Numbered from the stretch's first letter, positions 51,983-61,571 are shown. The stretch is DNA of 64,000 bases from CAYJBH01 sp964369965 (GCA_964369965.1 CAYJGF010000001.1:124001-188000), one strand, 5' to 3'. Numbers and translations are program-made. The notes: a model not told the origin generated them from the letters alone.

Positions 51983-54220
51983 ATGAGTGTTAAAAAACAG
52001 CTAAAAGGATATATTTCGTTTGGGTTTGTAGTCGTGTTTTGTCTCGCCCTGATGATTTTTATGGCAATGTTTTCAAGCTCTTACATAGAGAAGAGAACAG
52101 GTGAATTAGCGGCGGACAGTTTTAACGCAACAATGCAAAAACAGGCACAAACTATACAATTAAAATTTGATTCCGACCGCAATATGTTGCTTGTCGCGGC
52201 CTCTATGTTCACCCTTGCAGATTCTCTTGAGGATTTTGAGCACTATGCAGACGAGTTCGAATTTTTAAAGGAGAGTTTTGAATATATCGCGGTAGCAACG
52301 CCGGACGGCGGTGCTATAGGTCTTGACGGCTCGATAACCGACATCAGCGAGCGAGATTATTTTAAACGTTCCATGCAGGGTGAAACCGCAATATCAAAGC
52401 TTATCGTGTCCGGATTTAATAGCGAGTACTCTGTTGTTATCTCCACCCCGATAAAGGAGGGGAATGATATAATCGGCGTCATGCTCGGCATCAACAGCTC
52501 ACACACATTGAGCAGATTGTTCGGTGATGAGACGATGGACGTGGACTTTAGCAGTGTTATAAGCAGTGACGGCGAAATAATTATCAACGGTATGTCGGAC
52601 ACCTCAACCGACATAGTAGCACAAAACATTTTTGAAATAGTGGGCGACGATGTTAGCCGTGAGGAATTGAGTGTGCTCAAAGCCAAGGTTATCGGCGATG
52701 AACAGGGGTACGTTGAGCAGGAGTTTTCACAGGGTTTATATTATGTGAGTTATGTGCCGCTTGAGATAGAGGATTGGGTTTTGCTGTCCATAAACTCGCA
52801 AAACTCTATAAATTCCATCACCCAAGATATAGCAAATGTCACCGGCGTGATATCGCTTATAGGACTGTCAATCCTTATTATTCTATCGGTTGTTATCTAT
52901 TTTAACAATAGAGTAAATTTAAAAGCTGTGCAAGAGGTTGCTTTTATTTCAGAGCTTACCCGACTAAGCACCGCTCAAAAATTCAAGATTGATGCACCGT
53001 CTTTTATGAAAAAACATGCCGATCAAAAGATGTTGCTTATTAAATTCGATGTCGACAACTTTAAACTTGTGAACGAATCACTTGGCATACAAAGCGGTGA
53101 CATGGTACTTAAAAGCATGGCAAAGGCGATGGGCGAAGAACAACCTCACCGCATGTGTGCACATCTGCATGACGATGAATTTGTTGTACTGCTAACCGAG
53201 AGCGACCCGGACTATGGCAACATGGCATATAAAAATTATACTCGCCGCCTCTTTAAAATTCTCGGGGATGACTTTAACTATAAACTGAAAATTGTCGCGG
53301 GCCTATACTATTTTGAATCGAATGAAAAAATAACTGTTATAGAAGCGCTGGAGCGAGCAAACATAGCACACAGACGTGCCAAAACAACGCACAATGAGAT
53401 AGGATATTACAGCGAAGAGCTTATTTCACAGGCGATGAAACGCAAAAACATTGAGAACAACATGGAGACAGCTCTCAAAAACAAAGAGTTCGTCATGGTG
53501 TTGCAGCCGGAGTTGTCGCTCGAAAAAGGCACTATGGTCGCGGCGGAGGCGCTGGTTCGTTGGCAGAGCAAGGAGGGACCTTTGCGCCCCGACGAATTTA
53601 TACCGATTTTCGAACAAAACGGGTTTATAACTAAGCTCGATATGTGCATGTTTGAACAGGCGTGCGAATACCTAAGCAGTTGGATAAAGGATGGTCGTGC
53701 GCCGATAACCATTTCCATCAATTTTTCAAGATTGCATCTTTTAAACGAACACTTTGTGGACAATCTTAATCGAATAACGGAAAAATACGGTGTTTCACCG
53801 AAAAATTTCGGCATTGAAATAACCGAGACAAATATGCTCAATAATGAAGAGGCATTTTTGCGGGTGATGAACAGCCTGCATGAGAGCGGATATATTGTTT
53901 TAATGGACGACTTCGGGTCGGGTTACTCCTCACTCGGACTTCTTAAAAACGCCGCCGTGGATATATTAAAGTTAGATCGGAGCTTTTTAACCGGCGCCGA
54001 CGACCGCCGCAGGAGCATGGCGGTGGTGCGCAGTGTCATATCGCTCTCAATCGAACTCGGCATAAAAACTATAGCGGAGGGTGTTGAAACGTTGGAGGAC
54101 TCTATAATTTTAAAGGAGATGGGCTGTGATATTATACAGGGTTATTATTACGCAAAACCCATGTCACAGGAGGCAATAAAGCGTTTTTATGACAGCAAAG
54201 AGAGTGTGATGACTTTTTAA
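51983..54220 (+). CDS. Membrane GGDEF-EAL protein, probable cyclic-di-GMP phosphodiesterase
   Basis: A 745-aa protein. Helices at about 10-32 and 288-310 flank an extracellular dCache-like sensor (about 35-285) with YIAVATPDGGAIGLDGS. The GGDEF domain (about 325-470) is degenerate: HLHDDEFVVLL at about 393-403 replaces GGDEF with HDDEF, so cyclase activity is unlikely and it may be a GTP-sensing module. The EAL domain is intact: AEALVRWQSKEG (about 523-534), NFSRLHLLNEHF, EITETNML, MDDFGSGYSSLGLLKN, LKLDRSFL and TIAEGVETLED. Breakdown of cyclic-di-GMP is expected. Confidence 0.88.
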   Translation: MSVKKQLKGYISFGFVVVFCLALMIFMAMFSSSYIEKRTGELAADSFNATMQKQAQTIQLKFDSDRNMLLVAASMFTLADSLEDFEHYADEFEFLKESFEYIAVATPDGGAIGLDGSITDISERDYFKRSMQGETAISKLIVSGFNSEYSVVISTPIKEGNDIIGVMLGINSSHTLSRLFGDETMDVDFSSVISSDGEIIINGMSDTSTDIVAQNIFEIVGDDVSREELSVLKAKVIGDEQGYVEQEFSQGLYYVSYVPLEIEDWVLLSINSQNSINSITQDIANVTGVISLIGLSILIILSVVIYFNNRVNLKAVQEVAFISELTRLSTAQKFKIDAPSFMKKHADQKMLLIKFDVDNFKLVNESLGIQSGDMVLKSMAKAMGEEQPHRMCAHLHDDEFVVLLTESDPDYGNMAYKNYTRRLFKILGDDFNYKLKIVAGLYYFESNEKITVIEALERANIAHRRAKTTHNEIGYYSEELISQAMKRKNIENNMETALKNKEFVMVLQPELSLEKGTMVAAEALVRWQSKEGPLRPDEFIPIFEQNGFITKLDMCMFEQACEYLSSWIKDGRAPITISINFSRLHLLNEHFVDNLNRITEKYGVSPKNFGIEITETNMLNNEEAFLRVMNSLHESGYIVLMDDFGSGYSSLGLLKNAAVDILKLDRSFLTGADDRRRSMAVVRSVISLSIELGIKTIAEGVETLEDSIILKEMGCDIIQGYYYAKPMSQEAIKRFYDSKESVMTF

Positions 54221-54242
54221 CAAGCTGTGCCCTTGATACCGG

Positions 54243-54791
54243 TTAGCCCACAGGCAAGAAATAAAGCCCCACGCTGACCGCTCCGCATAGCAACATCAGC
54301 TTGACCATGCCTACCTTAAACTTGCGATAGGCAATCAATGCTATGCCCACTAAAATAATAAAGATAATGTCGGGATTGCCGGCGGTGGTGACGACGACAT
54401 CAAGCAGAATACCGAGTGCCGCGACACATATAAGACCTGTCACCACCGGTTTTAAAAGCACCAGCATGTCCTGAACTATCGAAAGGTCACGGTATTTAAA
54501 ATAAAGTTTGCATAGGATAAGCATTATAATCACCGACGGTGTAATTATGCCGGCGGTGGCGATTATGCCGCCGAGCACTCCTGCCATCTTGGTGCCGACA
54601 AAGGTCGCCGAGTTGAGTATGATAGGCCCCGGTGTAAGTTGACTGATGGTGACGAGATCAGCAAACTCGGTGGCGGTGAGCCACGCTTTTTCCGTTACGG
54701 TGAGGTGCTGTATCAGCGGCAGGATGGCATACCCACCACCAAAACCGAGCGCACCGACTATTAAAAACGAGAGATAAAGTTCCAATAGCAT
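54243..54791 (-). CDS. Chromate transporter, half-size (second gene of the pair)
   Basis: A 182-aa half-size CHR protein with FLIVGALGFGGGYAILPLIQ (about 9-28) and the signature TISQLTPGPIILNSATFVGT (about 48-67), plus four or five helices. Paired short CHR proteins form one functional transporter, usually assigned to chromate or another oxyanion, though in anaerobes the true substrate is uncertain. The start is 3 nt from the stop of the first half. Confidence 0.88.
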   Translation of the reverse strand: MLLELYLSFLIVGALGFGGGYAILPLIQHLTVTEKAWLTATEFADLVTISQLTPGPIILNSATFVGTKMAGVLGGIIATAGIITPSVIIMLILCKLYFKYRDLSIVQDMLVLLKPVVTGLICVAALGILLDVVVTTAGNPDIIFIILVGIALIAYRKFKVGMVKLMLLCGAVSVGLYFLPVG

Positions 54792-54794
54792 ACT

Positions 54795-55409
54795 CTACAC
54801 CCCCTTTTTTCTGATGTTTTTTATCAGCGAAAAACCGCCGAGAACAACTATCGCTACCGCGACAATTATCGCAGGGTTAACCCCTAAAAAATAAGTCGCG
54901 GAAAAGGAGAGGACTAACAAAAGCACCGACACCCATTTCAGCTTTTTATAACTATCGATGGTGTATTGCAGGACGAGATCTATCATTATTGCGGCGACGG
55001 CGGCATTCATGCCCTTGAAAACGGCGGCGGCGAGCGCATACTCCGACAACAGCGAATATATCCGCTCAAAAAGTGTGATAAATACTAATGGTGGAAGTAC
55101 CGCGCCGAACAGCGCACAAAACGCGCCCCTCACCCCTGCCATGCGATAGCCTACGGCGAGCGACGAGTTGACCGCAATTGCCCCCGGGCCGGACTGCGCT
55201 ATCGAGACAAGATCCGACATCTCCTCCTTGTCGATAAATTTCAAGTCCTCCACATACCGCTTTGTAAGCAGTGGCACGGCAATATAACCACCCCCTATCA
55301 TAATTAAACTTATGAATAGTGAGGAGGCAAACAGGTTCACATAGGTGTTGTTTAACAGCTTTTTTATTTTAATCCTCCATATCCTCAAAAAGACCGGCTG
55401 ATAGGTCAA
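54795..55409 (-). CDS. Chromate transporter, half-size (first gene of the pair)
   Basis: This half-size CHR protein has MIGGGYIAVPLLTKRYVEDL (about 37-56) and VSIAQSGPGAIAVNSSLAVG (about 68-87). The listed frame begins at TTG 55409, 41 nt inside the M23 peptidase gene, and has no ribosome site there. A good GGAGG lies over the peptidase stop (55373-55378), but no standard start follows it closely, so the true N-terminus may use a rare codon near 55350-55370. The family call is firm; the start is not. Confidence 0.82.
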   Translation of the reverse strand: MTYQPVFLRIWRIKIKKLLNNTYVNLFASSLFISLIMIGGGYIAVPLLTKRYVEDLKFIDKEEMSDLVSIAQSGPGAIAVNSSLAVGYRMAGVRGAFCALFGAVLPPLVFITLFERIYSLLSEYALAAAVFKGMNAAVAAIMIDLVLQYTIDSYKKLKWVSVLLLVLSFSATYFLGVNPAIIVAVAIVVLGGFSLIKNIRKKGV

Positions 55410-56640
55410 ACGACATCATCGGGTCGATTGCGTATCGGTCTATTTGCAGTTGATAGTGCAGATGGGAGCCGGTGGAAAAACCGGTGGTGCCCATATCGGC
55501 GATGAGCTGACCTTTTTCCACTATGTCGCCTGCCGTCACATGAATTGCATCAAGGTGGAACATGTATGCTTTAAGTCCGCCGCCGTAATCAAGGACGATG
55601 GTGCCGCCCGACAGCTGTAAAAAGTCGGCAAACTCCACCTTGGCATGGTTGGGAGCTATAATCGGCGTCCCTATCGGCGCGGCGATGTCCATACCACCAT
55701 GATAGCCGTTAAATACGTCGTTTATATACCGTATCATGCCGTACTCGCTGGAATAGCGCCCCTCGGCAGGGATTAAAAATTCGCCCTCCCAGTACCTATT
55801 ATCGTCCTTGGTATCGTACAGTGGATGGATTTTCTCGCGGTATTCGGCATTTGCCGCCTCACTGTCGCCGAGGGAGGCGGTGGAGCTGTCCATAGTGAAA
55901 CTCTGCACCTCAAAATCCTGTGCCGAGACATTTATCACAAGTTCCTCTATCATCTCACCGAGTGTCACGGTGGCGGAATAGCTCCCCGGTTCAACTAAAT
56001 ATCCGGTCGGTATGATAGCGCTGTAGACACCGTCCTGCTCGACAAAAAGGGTGCTTCCGAGATCGCTCTCTATCAAGGGCACTACCCCCTGTGGCAGGTT
56101 GCGCACATAGATGGATACCGTATCGCCCTGAACTATGTCGGTGCTCGAAATGTTGACCTCCATGGGGGGCGGTGGCAGGGTGAGGATGTATTCAAAGTAG
56201 TAGGTCATGGTGCCGAAACCAAGCTCCGGCTCGCTTATACCGAGAGTAACTCTATAGCTGTATGTCCCCTCCTCGGTGAGAGGGTAGGCAAACACCTCCT
56301 CCGGTGTGCCGGCAATCAGCTCGACATCACCAAAAGACAGCGACAACGTCGCCGACGAAAAGTCATTGCCGAGGTCATAGCTGAGCGGCTCGCCCTCACC
56401 CTCGATAACGACGAGCGGTTGATCAAAGCTGTAACTCACCGCCTTGCCCTCGTCGTTAAAAAGCACAGGGTAGACCCAGTCAATACTCATCGACTCTATC
56501 GTTTGCTCCTGCACCGTCAACACCGGGGAGGGAAGTGGCGTTTCACCAATAGATGTATAGTAGTCGTTGTATGCAAAATAACCGCCGGTGACGACGGCTA
56601 TTAAAATTGCTATTATAAAGATGGGGATGATTTTTTTCAT
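55369..56640 (-). CDS. M23 family metallopeptidase, membrane-anchored
   Basis: A 423-aa cell-wall peptidase with one N-terminal helix (about 4-24). About 240 residues of Ig-like or beta-sandwich repeats follow (FDVEL-style strands, LPPPPMEVNISSTDIVQGDT). The C-terminal LytM domain (about 300-420) has GYHGGMDIAAPIGTPIIAPN (about 313-332, His and Asp ligands), KAYMFHLDAIHV and TGFSTGSHLHYQLQ (about 383-396, HxH). All zinc ligands are present. It probably cuts peptidoglycan cross-links at the membrane. Its 3' end overlaps the chromate-transporter frame. Confidence 0.92.
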   Translation of the reverse strand: MKKIIPIFIIAILIAVVTGGYFAYNDYYTSIGETPLPSPVLTVQEQTIESMSIDWVYPVLFNDEGKAVSYSFDQPLVVIEGEGEPLSYDLGNDFSSATLSLSFGDVELIAGTPEEVFAYPLTEEGTYSYRVTLGISEPELGFGTMTYYFEYILTLPPPPMEVNISSTDIVQGDTVSIYVRNLPQGVVPLIESDLGSTLFVEQDGVYSAIIPTGYLVEPGSYSATVTLGEMIEELVINVSAQDFEVQSFTMDSSTASLGDSEAANAEYREKIHPLYDTKDDNRYWEGEFLIPAEGRYSSEYGMIRYINDVFNGYHGGMDIAAPIGTPIIAPNHAKVEFADFLQLSGGTIVLDYGGGLKAYMFHLDAIHVTAGDIVEKGQLIADMGTTGFSTGSHLHYQLQIDRYAIDPMMSFDLSAGLFEDMED

Positions 56641-56674
56641 GTGTTTTCCTTGATGGTGGGTGGTTGGGTGTGAA

Positions 56675-57133
56675 TTAGGATTGATGGATATACATTCTGG
56701 TCATCTCCGGCTCGTTGTCCCCCTGTGCCATGCACAAAAATTCCCAACCGTACCTCTCATAAAAAGTTGTATGGTCGGTAACAAGATACAGAGTGGTTAT
56801 GCCCATCTCTTTAAAATCTTCACACACATAGTTTAACAATATCCCGGCAATGCCGTTTTTTCGGTATTCGTTTTCAACATAAACGGCGCAAATGTTTGGG
56901 GTTAGGTCTTTGCGGTCATGAAAATCGTTTTCTATCACACCTATTCCGGCGATTATTTTATCTTTGTCAAAAATCACATACCACTGCGGTACCGATTTGG
57001 TGCCTTGAACACTTTCGTTCATGCTTTTGAGATATGCCTGTTGGGGGACACCCCATTTTAAATGAAACCACCTTGACGCGGTTTCAATCAGGTTTTTATT
57101 GTCACGTATTTTCACCACTTGATAGTTTGACAT
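56675..57133 (-). CDS. GNAT-family N-acetyltransferase
   Basis: This 152-aa acetyl-CoA-dependent acetyltransferase has a central CAVYVENEYRKNGIAGILLN (about 82-101), the acetyl-CoA pyrophosphate-binding R/K-x-x-G-I-A type motif A, and IAGIGVIEN (about 61-69) as the preceding strand. TFYERYGWEFLCMAQ (about 126-140) is the usual late segment. The substrate is unknown. Its 3' end is 34 nt from the M23 start, both on the minus strand. Confidence 0.85.
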   Translation of the reverse strand: MSNYQVVKIRDNKNLIETASRWFHLKWGVPQQAYLKSMNESVQGTKSVPQWYVIFDKDKIIAGIGVIENDFHDRKDLTPNICAVYVENEYRKNGIAGILLNYVCEDFKEMGITTLYLVTDHTTFYERYGWEFLCMAQGDNEPEMTRMYIHQS

Positions 57134-57274
57134 TACAGTTCTTTCTATTGATAAATAATAAGGACAGTGCCCTCGACCTATATCGGCAAGAGCAGAATTT
57201 TTGCCCTACAACATGAGCGAAGTGTAATCACAAAAAAAGTCCTTCACCATTCACCCTTAGCAATTAGCCGTGCT

Positions 57275-58294
57275 TTACTCCTCCACGTCCGGCAGTTCCA
57301 GTGTTTTATGATGTCGGTCACGAAATGCGGCGGTGAACTTGCTGAAAAAGCCTGTTTTTTCCTTAGGTTTATTGTCGGGGGATTTTACTGCGTCGCCTTT
57401 TTCCATCGAGTCCATAAAGCCCTCGTCGAAAATGCTCACCGGTGTCGCCATCGCTTTTGGACCGCCCGTTTCATCGCTCGGGATATTTTGCGGTTCGATA
57501 TATGTGCCCTGTTCACCGAGATTTGAAGTTGGAGCAACATCGGCAACGTCGCCGTTGTCAGCAATGACGTTAGCAATTTCCGGCGCGACAATCGGATCCG
57601 GTGCGGATACTACAGGTGCATCGACACTATTCGGTTCCGTCGAGGTAACGCTCACCTCCTGCACAGAGGCACTGCGCGCCGAAAGAATGACCGGTGCCGA
57701 CGCAATCTTTATCGGCGTCTCGGCGAGGTCGACCCCAACCGCCTCGGGGAGCATAATGGTCATCTTATGTGTTTGTTTTGGGTCAAGAGTTTCGATGCGA
57801 TATCCCGACGGGGAGGATTTTTTCACGATAAAACGGAACATATTATCAACATATGCTTTTTCTATCGCCGATACAACCTCGTCAAACTTAAATTTTTGAC
57901 ACAAAAGTCCGTTAAATGCTCGTGATAACTTAGCCCTTGTTGGAGATATAGTCTCGCAGAGCAAAGGCACTGCCGCCATAATTAGATTTTTGACACAGTC
58001 ACACCTGTCATAAATGTCGACAGATTTAAGTGAGGTTATGAGGGTTTGCATTTCATGGTGCTCACAAAGTCCGTTAAAGGTATATACATTGCAACCCTCG
58101 GCATCGAGCGTAAGATGCAAATTGGCATTTATGGCAACGCCGTCCACTAAAACAATGTCAACACCTTGCGCATTATCGCTACAGCAATGACCGCCGAAAT
58201 TATGCGCCAAAGTATCACCCAGTGTCACACCGATGTCGGTATAACAGCTGAATGGCTCACCATTTAATATGAAGGACAAAACCCTTTTATTCAT
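57275..58294 (-). CDS. Degenerate CoxS/XdhC-like ferredoxin-domain protein with disordered tail
   Basis: A 339-aa protein. Residues 1-140 align by eye with the [2Fe-2S] subunit of xanthine dehydrogenase: VLSFILNGEPFSC, then GHCCSDNAQGVDIVLVDG where relatives have a C-x4-C-G-x-C loop, and DRCDCVKNLIMAAVPLLCET where relatives have QCGFCTPG. Most cluster ligands are gone and the final CRCTGY is replaced by CQKFKF. Residues 185-300 are low-complexity (Pro, Val, Ala, Ser, Thr), ending in a basic KPKEKTGFFSKF. The start at 58294 is used because GAAAGGA abuts the earlier ATG at 58306. It is unlikely to hold two clusters. Confidence 0.7.
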   Translation of the reverse strand: MNKRVLSFILNGEPFSCYTDIGVTLGDTLAHNFGGHCCSDNAQGVDIVLVDGVAINANLHLTLDAEGCNVYTFNGLCEHHEMQTLITSLKSVDIYDRCDCVKNLIMAAVPLLCETISPTRAKLSRAFNGLLCQKFKFDEVVSAIEKAYVDNMFRFIVKKSSPSGYRIETLDPKQTHKMTIMLPEAVGVDLAETPIKIASAPVILSARSASVQEVSVTSTEPNSVDAPVVSAPDPIVAPEIANVIADNGDVADVAPTSNLGEQGTYIEPQNIPSDETGGPKAMATPVSIFDEGFMDSMEKGDAVKSPDNKPKEKTGFFSKFTAAFRDRHHKTLELPDVEE

Positions 58295-58327
58295 TAAAGC
58301 GACCATTCCTTTCTCATGTAGAGTTAA

Positions 58328-59191
58328 TTATTTTTTTGCATAGTCAATACTGTGTGCAATAGCAAGCTTTGTTTGTTCACGTATGAGATGAACCAAGAAC
58401 TCATGATCGTCGTTATCATCCGCACCGGCAGGTATCGAGTGAAGTATTGCGGCGATAATCGGTGTGATATCCGCAGGGAATATGCCACTCCCCTCCGCTA
58501 AAATCTCCGCCTCGGTAAGTCGGCAGGAGGGGTAGTTTTCGCAACAAAACGCCAATCGCAAGCGCTCAATCCTCACGCGGTCGGGTGTGAGGCTGACATT
58601 TGCACAGCAGTACAGCATGTTTTTAAAAGGTGTGTTATGGGTAGCATATGATGTGGTGGAGCCAAAAATACGCTCCAACGACTCATTTTCGATGATTACT
58701 GCGGTGACCAGTTCGTCCGAAGCAAAAGAATTTTCTTTTTTTGCAAAAAACTCGGAAATGCTGACCAGACGAGAACGCTCAGGGTTTTGAAGTTGGACGT
58801 AGGCATCATATGCGTGAAAAACCGCCGCAAGCTCACAAAATTCATTCTGCTTGCAAAGGTTGCCGCCGACCGTCGCCCTATTGCGAAAAGTCACATCGGA
58901 TATGGAATAGACTGTCTGGGCTACGGCAGGTATAAGCGATAGTATAAGCTCGTCCTGCAACAGGTCGGAAAAGGTGGTGGTAGCACCGATCACAAGGTTG
59001 TTATGCTCATCGCGAAACACGCCGCGCAACCCCTCAATCCTGTCAAGCGAAACGAGTTTCATTGCATAATTGTGGGAAAAACGCAAAAGATTTTGCCCCC
59101 CTGCAACCGCCCTTGTCCCCGGATACTGACCAAACAGCGCCAAAGCCTCACCGAGAGTTTTCGGATATAATATTGTTTCAATGTCAAACAT
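58328..59191 (-). CDS. FAD-binding subunit of the xanthine dehydrogenase family (CoxM/XdhB-like)
   Basis: This 287-aa protein has the FAD_binding_5 pattern: TRAVAGGQNLLRFSHNYAMK (about 26-45, usually AGGTDLL), LVIGATTTFSDLLQ (about 66-79) and FRNRATVGGNLCKQNEFCEL (about 102-121), plus a C-terminal CO_deh_flav_C domain (about 180-280). FAD binding looks plausible. It lies between the degenerate ferredoxin-like and molybdenum-subunit genes, with gaps of 33 and 35 nt, as in a CoxMSL-type operon. Confidence 0.85.
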   Translation of the reverse strand: MFDIETILYPKTLGEALALFGQYPGTRAVAGGQNLLRFSHNYAMKLVSLDRIEGLRGVFRDEHNNLVIGATTTFSDLLQDELILSLIPAVAQTVYSISDVTFRNRATVGGNLCKQNEFCELAAVFHAYDAYVQLQNPERSRLVSISEFFAKKENSFASDELVTAVIIENESLERIFGSTTSYATHNTPFKNMLYCCANVSLTPDRVRIERLRLAFCCENYPSCRLTEAEILAEGSGIFPADITPIIAAILHSIPAGADDNDDHEFLVHLIREQTKLAIAHSIDYAKK

Positions 59192-59226
59192 GCCGGTTTC
59201 CTTTAGTGTGGTGTCGTAAAAATAAT

Positions 59227-61374
59227 TTAGATCATCCCCGTCTTTTTGAACTCGACAAACAGTTGCTTCGATGTGATTGGCAGGGAGTTGAACTTGATTC
59301 CGGTCGCGTTAAAAATTGCATTTCTTATTGCGGGTGCTACAGGGAGGAACGCGGCATCACCGAGCGGTTTATCCCCATATGCGGAGTTACTTTCCGGAGC
59401 ATCTACAAACTCCACATCCATCTCACAACCCTCAAGGTTAAATCCTTTAACGGTTTTGTTGTCAAATTGACAGTCTTTTTTTACCCTTAAATCCATCTCT
59501 TTACCCAAGACAAAATCGACAGCCTCGGACATTTTTTCAAGGGTGACCTCTCTTGCCATGTCGGGAAGATGAATGTTGCCACTGTCAATAATTGCAATCA
59601 AGCGGTCAAGGGTGACGGTGCAAAGCGGAATATTGACGGTAACCTCCGCAAAGGCGGCACCAAATGACAGCACGCTGTTCGGGCGATTGCAGGTAGCCTC
59701 AGCATTTAAGGTTATGCCGTTTTGATAGGCATGGAGTGCTATGTCTTTAACAGAGGTTACCCGATGGTCGTTTTGCGTGTCGTACAAAGACCCGTCTTTA
59801 ATATCGGGGGAGGCTATGTCACAGCCCATTATTAAGTTCGCGTGGTCGATGAGCCTGCTTTTTATCAGTGCAAGAGCATCTTTGATGGCAAAGGAGGTGG
59901 CATACTGCCCTGCGTTAGGGGTAGAGCCGTCACCGGGCATAAATCCTATGAGCTGTTCATCTATGCCAAGCGTGTCCGTTATAAACTTTTTATAGAGCGC
60001 TTGTTCGTACCTGTCGGGGTTGTATCCTAAAAAGACGCTCAAGCTACCATCTATGTCGAGTTGTAGTTTAATGTTTGCTACAGCAGGAGAACGCTGGGTG
60101 TCGTTATAGCTAAAAATAGCCATGCCAAGCCCTTTTCGTACGTCGGAGGTGCCGGCGGCATAGAGTTTGCGTTTTGCGTCCCAGTCGGTCAACTCCCGAC
60201 CGCGTATAATACAACGGTCCAGTGCATAGCCGGAGGCGGTAATATTGTCAAGCGGATCGTTATATCCTGCACGTATGCAGTTTTTGATGCGCAACAGCAT
60301 GGGGTCGACACTCATGTCAAACGCTATGTCGTCGATATGACTCTCGAGAGCGAAAAGCGCTGCGGCTTGACCGAATCCCTCGCCGGCAAACGATGTGGGG
60401 GTGGTGGTAAGAAATGTATCCGCCTTTGCGCTGAGTGAGCCGTGCGCCGAATAAAGTTGGCGAAAGATATTTGTGGCATTAGTCGCGGCCGCTTCAACGT
60501 CGACCGAATAAGCTCCACCGGTGGTTTTTAATTCAAAATCACGTTCAACAAAGGTGCCGCTTGTGCTGAGTGTGCTCTTTAATTTAAATTGAAACGGGGC
60601 GCGAAACATCCGACGGTCATCCGGCAACATTCTCACCGACTGGCCGTTCAGCGCAAGGCAGATATAGGCGCAAAGCGGTTCATAGACAATCTCGTTTTTA
60701 TTCCCCCGACCTTTGACCGAAATGCGCGAAAGGGGCAGGTCGCACGCCGCACCGACCGCAAGTCGAACGGAGTATGCGTTTGCCTCACTGACCACCGTAA
60801 GACGATCTTTATCCATATAACAATTGCAGCCGTTGTTCACACCGAGCAAGGTGGAATTGACGTTGTAGCGAGAGGAGTAGGACTTAGCCTCTTCGCTTGA
60901 GACCTCACCGAGAGTATACTCAATATGGGCGCGCAGATTGCCGGCAACATGGCTTTGTATATCGGTTTCACCCGTGTCACCGGGATTAAGTATCGGTGCA
61001 AACTCGTTGTAGGAGACCTTAATATGCGACAGCGCTTTTTTTGCCGAGCGCTCGTCCGTCGCCACAACCGCCGCAATCGGCTCACCATAATGGAGCACAC
61101 GACGGCTTAATAACGTTTTATCGGCAGGGTGACGGCGATTTGTGGCAACGTCGGTGTTAAAATAACGTCGCTCCGGCACTCCGAGACAGGTGAAAACCCT
61201 CACCACTCCGGATATCCCCTCCGCCTTAGTGCTGTCAATGGAGGTTACAAGTCCGTTTTTAACCGTGCTGTACAGCACCTTGACCACAAGGCAATCATCA
61301 CCGAGAAACTTCTCGGCATTCACAACAGTATTTTTATTTGTATCGTCATTAGAATGCACAACATACCCTTTCAC
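59227..61374 (-). CDS. Divergent molybdopterin-subunit of the xanthine dehydrogenase family
   Basis: A 715-aa protein with the full XdhA/CoxL domain order: N-terminal a/b hammerhead (VLHYGEPIAAVVATDERSAK, about 80-110), then the Mo-binding halves. Several active-site motifs differ: GRGNKNEIVYEP where relatives have GGxFGxK, a segment near GYNPDRYEQAL where GQG is expected, FAGEGFGQ for FRGFGAPQ, and LGDAAFLPVAPAIRNAI at the end where the catalytic Glu of GxGE is usual (here Asp). The reading frame is intact. GTG at 61374 after AAAGG is the preferred start; the frame opens at TTG 61392. Whether it binds molybdenum is doubtful. Confidence 0.75.
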   Translation of the reverse strand: MKGYVVHSNDDTNKNTVVNAEKFLGDDCLVVKVLYSTVKNGLVTSIDSTKAEGISGVVRVFTCLGVPERRYFNTDVATNRRHPADKTLLSRRVLHYGEPIAAVVATDERSAKKALSHIKVSYNEFAPILNPGDTGETDIQSHVAGNLRAHIEYTLGEVSSEEAKSYSSRYNVNSTLLGVNNGCNCYMDKDRLTVVSEANAYSVRLAVGAACDLPLSRISVKGRGNKNEIVYEPLCAYICLALNGQSVRMLPDDRRMFRAPFQFKLKSTLSTSGTFVERDFELKTTGGAYSVDVEAAATNATNIFRQLYSAHGSLSAKADTFLTTTPTSFAGEGFGQAAALFALESHIDDIAFDMSVDPMLLRIKNCIRAGYNDPLDNITASGYALDRCIIRGRELTDWDAKRKLYAAGTSDVRKGLGMAIFSYNDTQRSPAVANIKLQLDIDGSLSVFLGYNPDRYEQALYKKFITDTLGIDEQLIGFMPGDGSTPNAGQYATSFAIKDALALIKSRLIDHANLIMGCDIASPDIKDGSLYDTQNDHRVTSVKDIALHAYQNGITLNAEATCNRPNSVLSFGAAFAEVTVNIPLCTVTLDRLIAIIDSGNIHLPDMAREVTLEKMSEAVDFVLGKEMDLRVKKDCQFDNKTVKGFNLEGCEMDVEFVDAPESNSAYGDKPLGDAAFLPVAPAIRNAIFNATGIKFNSLPITSKQLFVEFKKTGMI

Positions 61375-61422
61375 TGCTTTTACCTTTAACAATCAGATAG
61401 ATTGATACGGCTATACACCTTA

Positions 61423-61452
61423 ATGATACTAAAACGAGCGGCATTTGTCAAG
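61423..61452 (-). promoter_or_regulatory. Promoter of the xanthine-dehydrogenase-like operon
   Basis: On the minus strand, -35 TTGACA (plus 61447-61452), an 18-bp spacer and -10 TATCAT (plus 61423-61428). Confidence 0.7.
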
Positions 61453-61543
61453 AAGTAAACGGGCGCTCTTTAATTGTGTATCTAAACATTCCATATGAAA
61501 ATAGATAATTTTTTGTGCAAAATGTAGAAATTGACATATTCGC

Positions 61544-61571
61544 TTTACATATTCAACGATAACTGTATAAT
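61544..61571 (+). promoter_or_regulatory. Promoter of the CorC/Nudix operon
   Basis: -35 TTTACA (61544-61549), a 16-bp spacer and -10 TATAAT (61566-61571). Confidence 0.7.

Noticed and set aside
57134..57274. A small gene between the GNAT and the ferredoxin-like gene
   Set aside because: No frame with a ribosome site; it looks like plain intergenic sequence.
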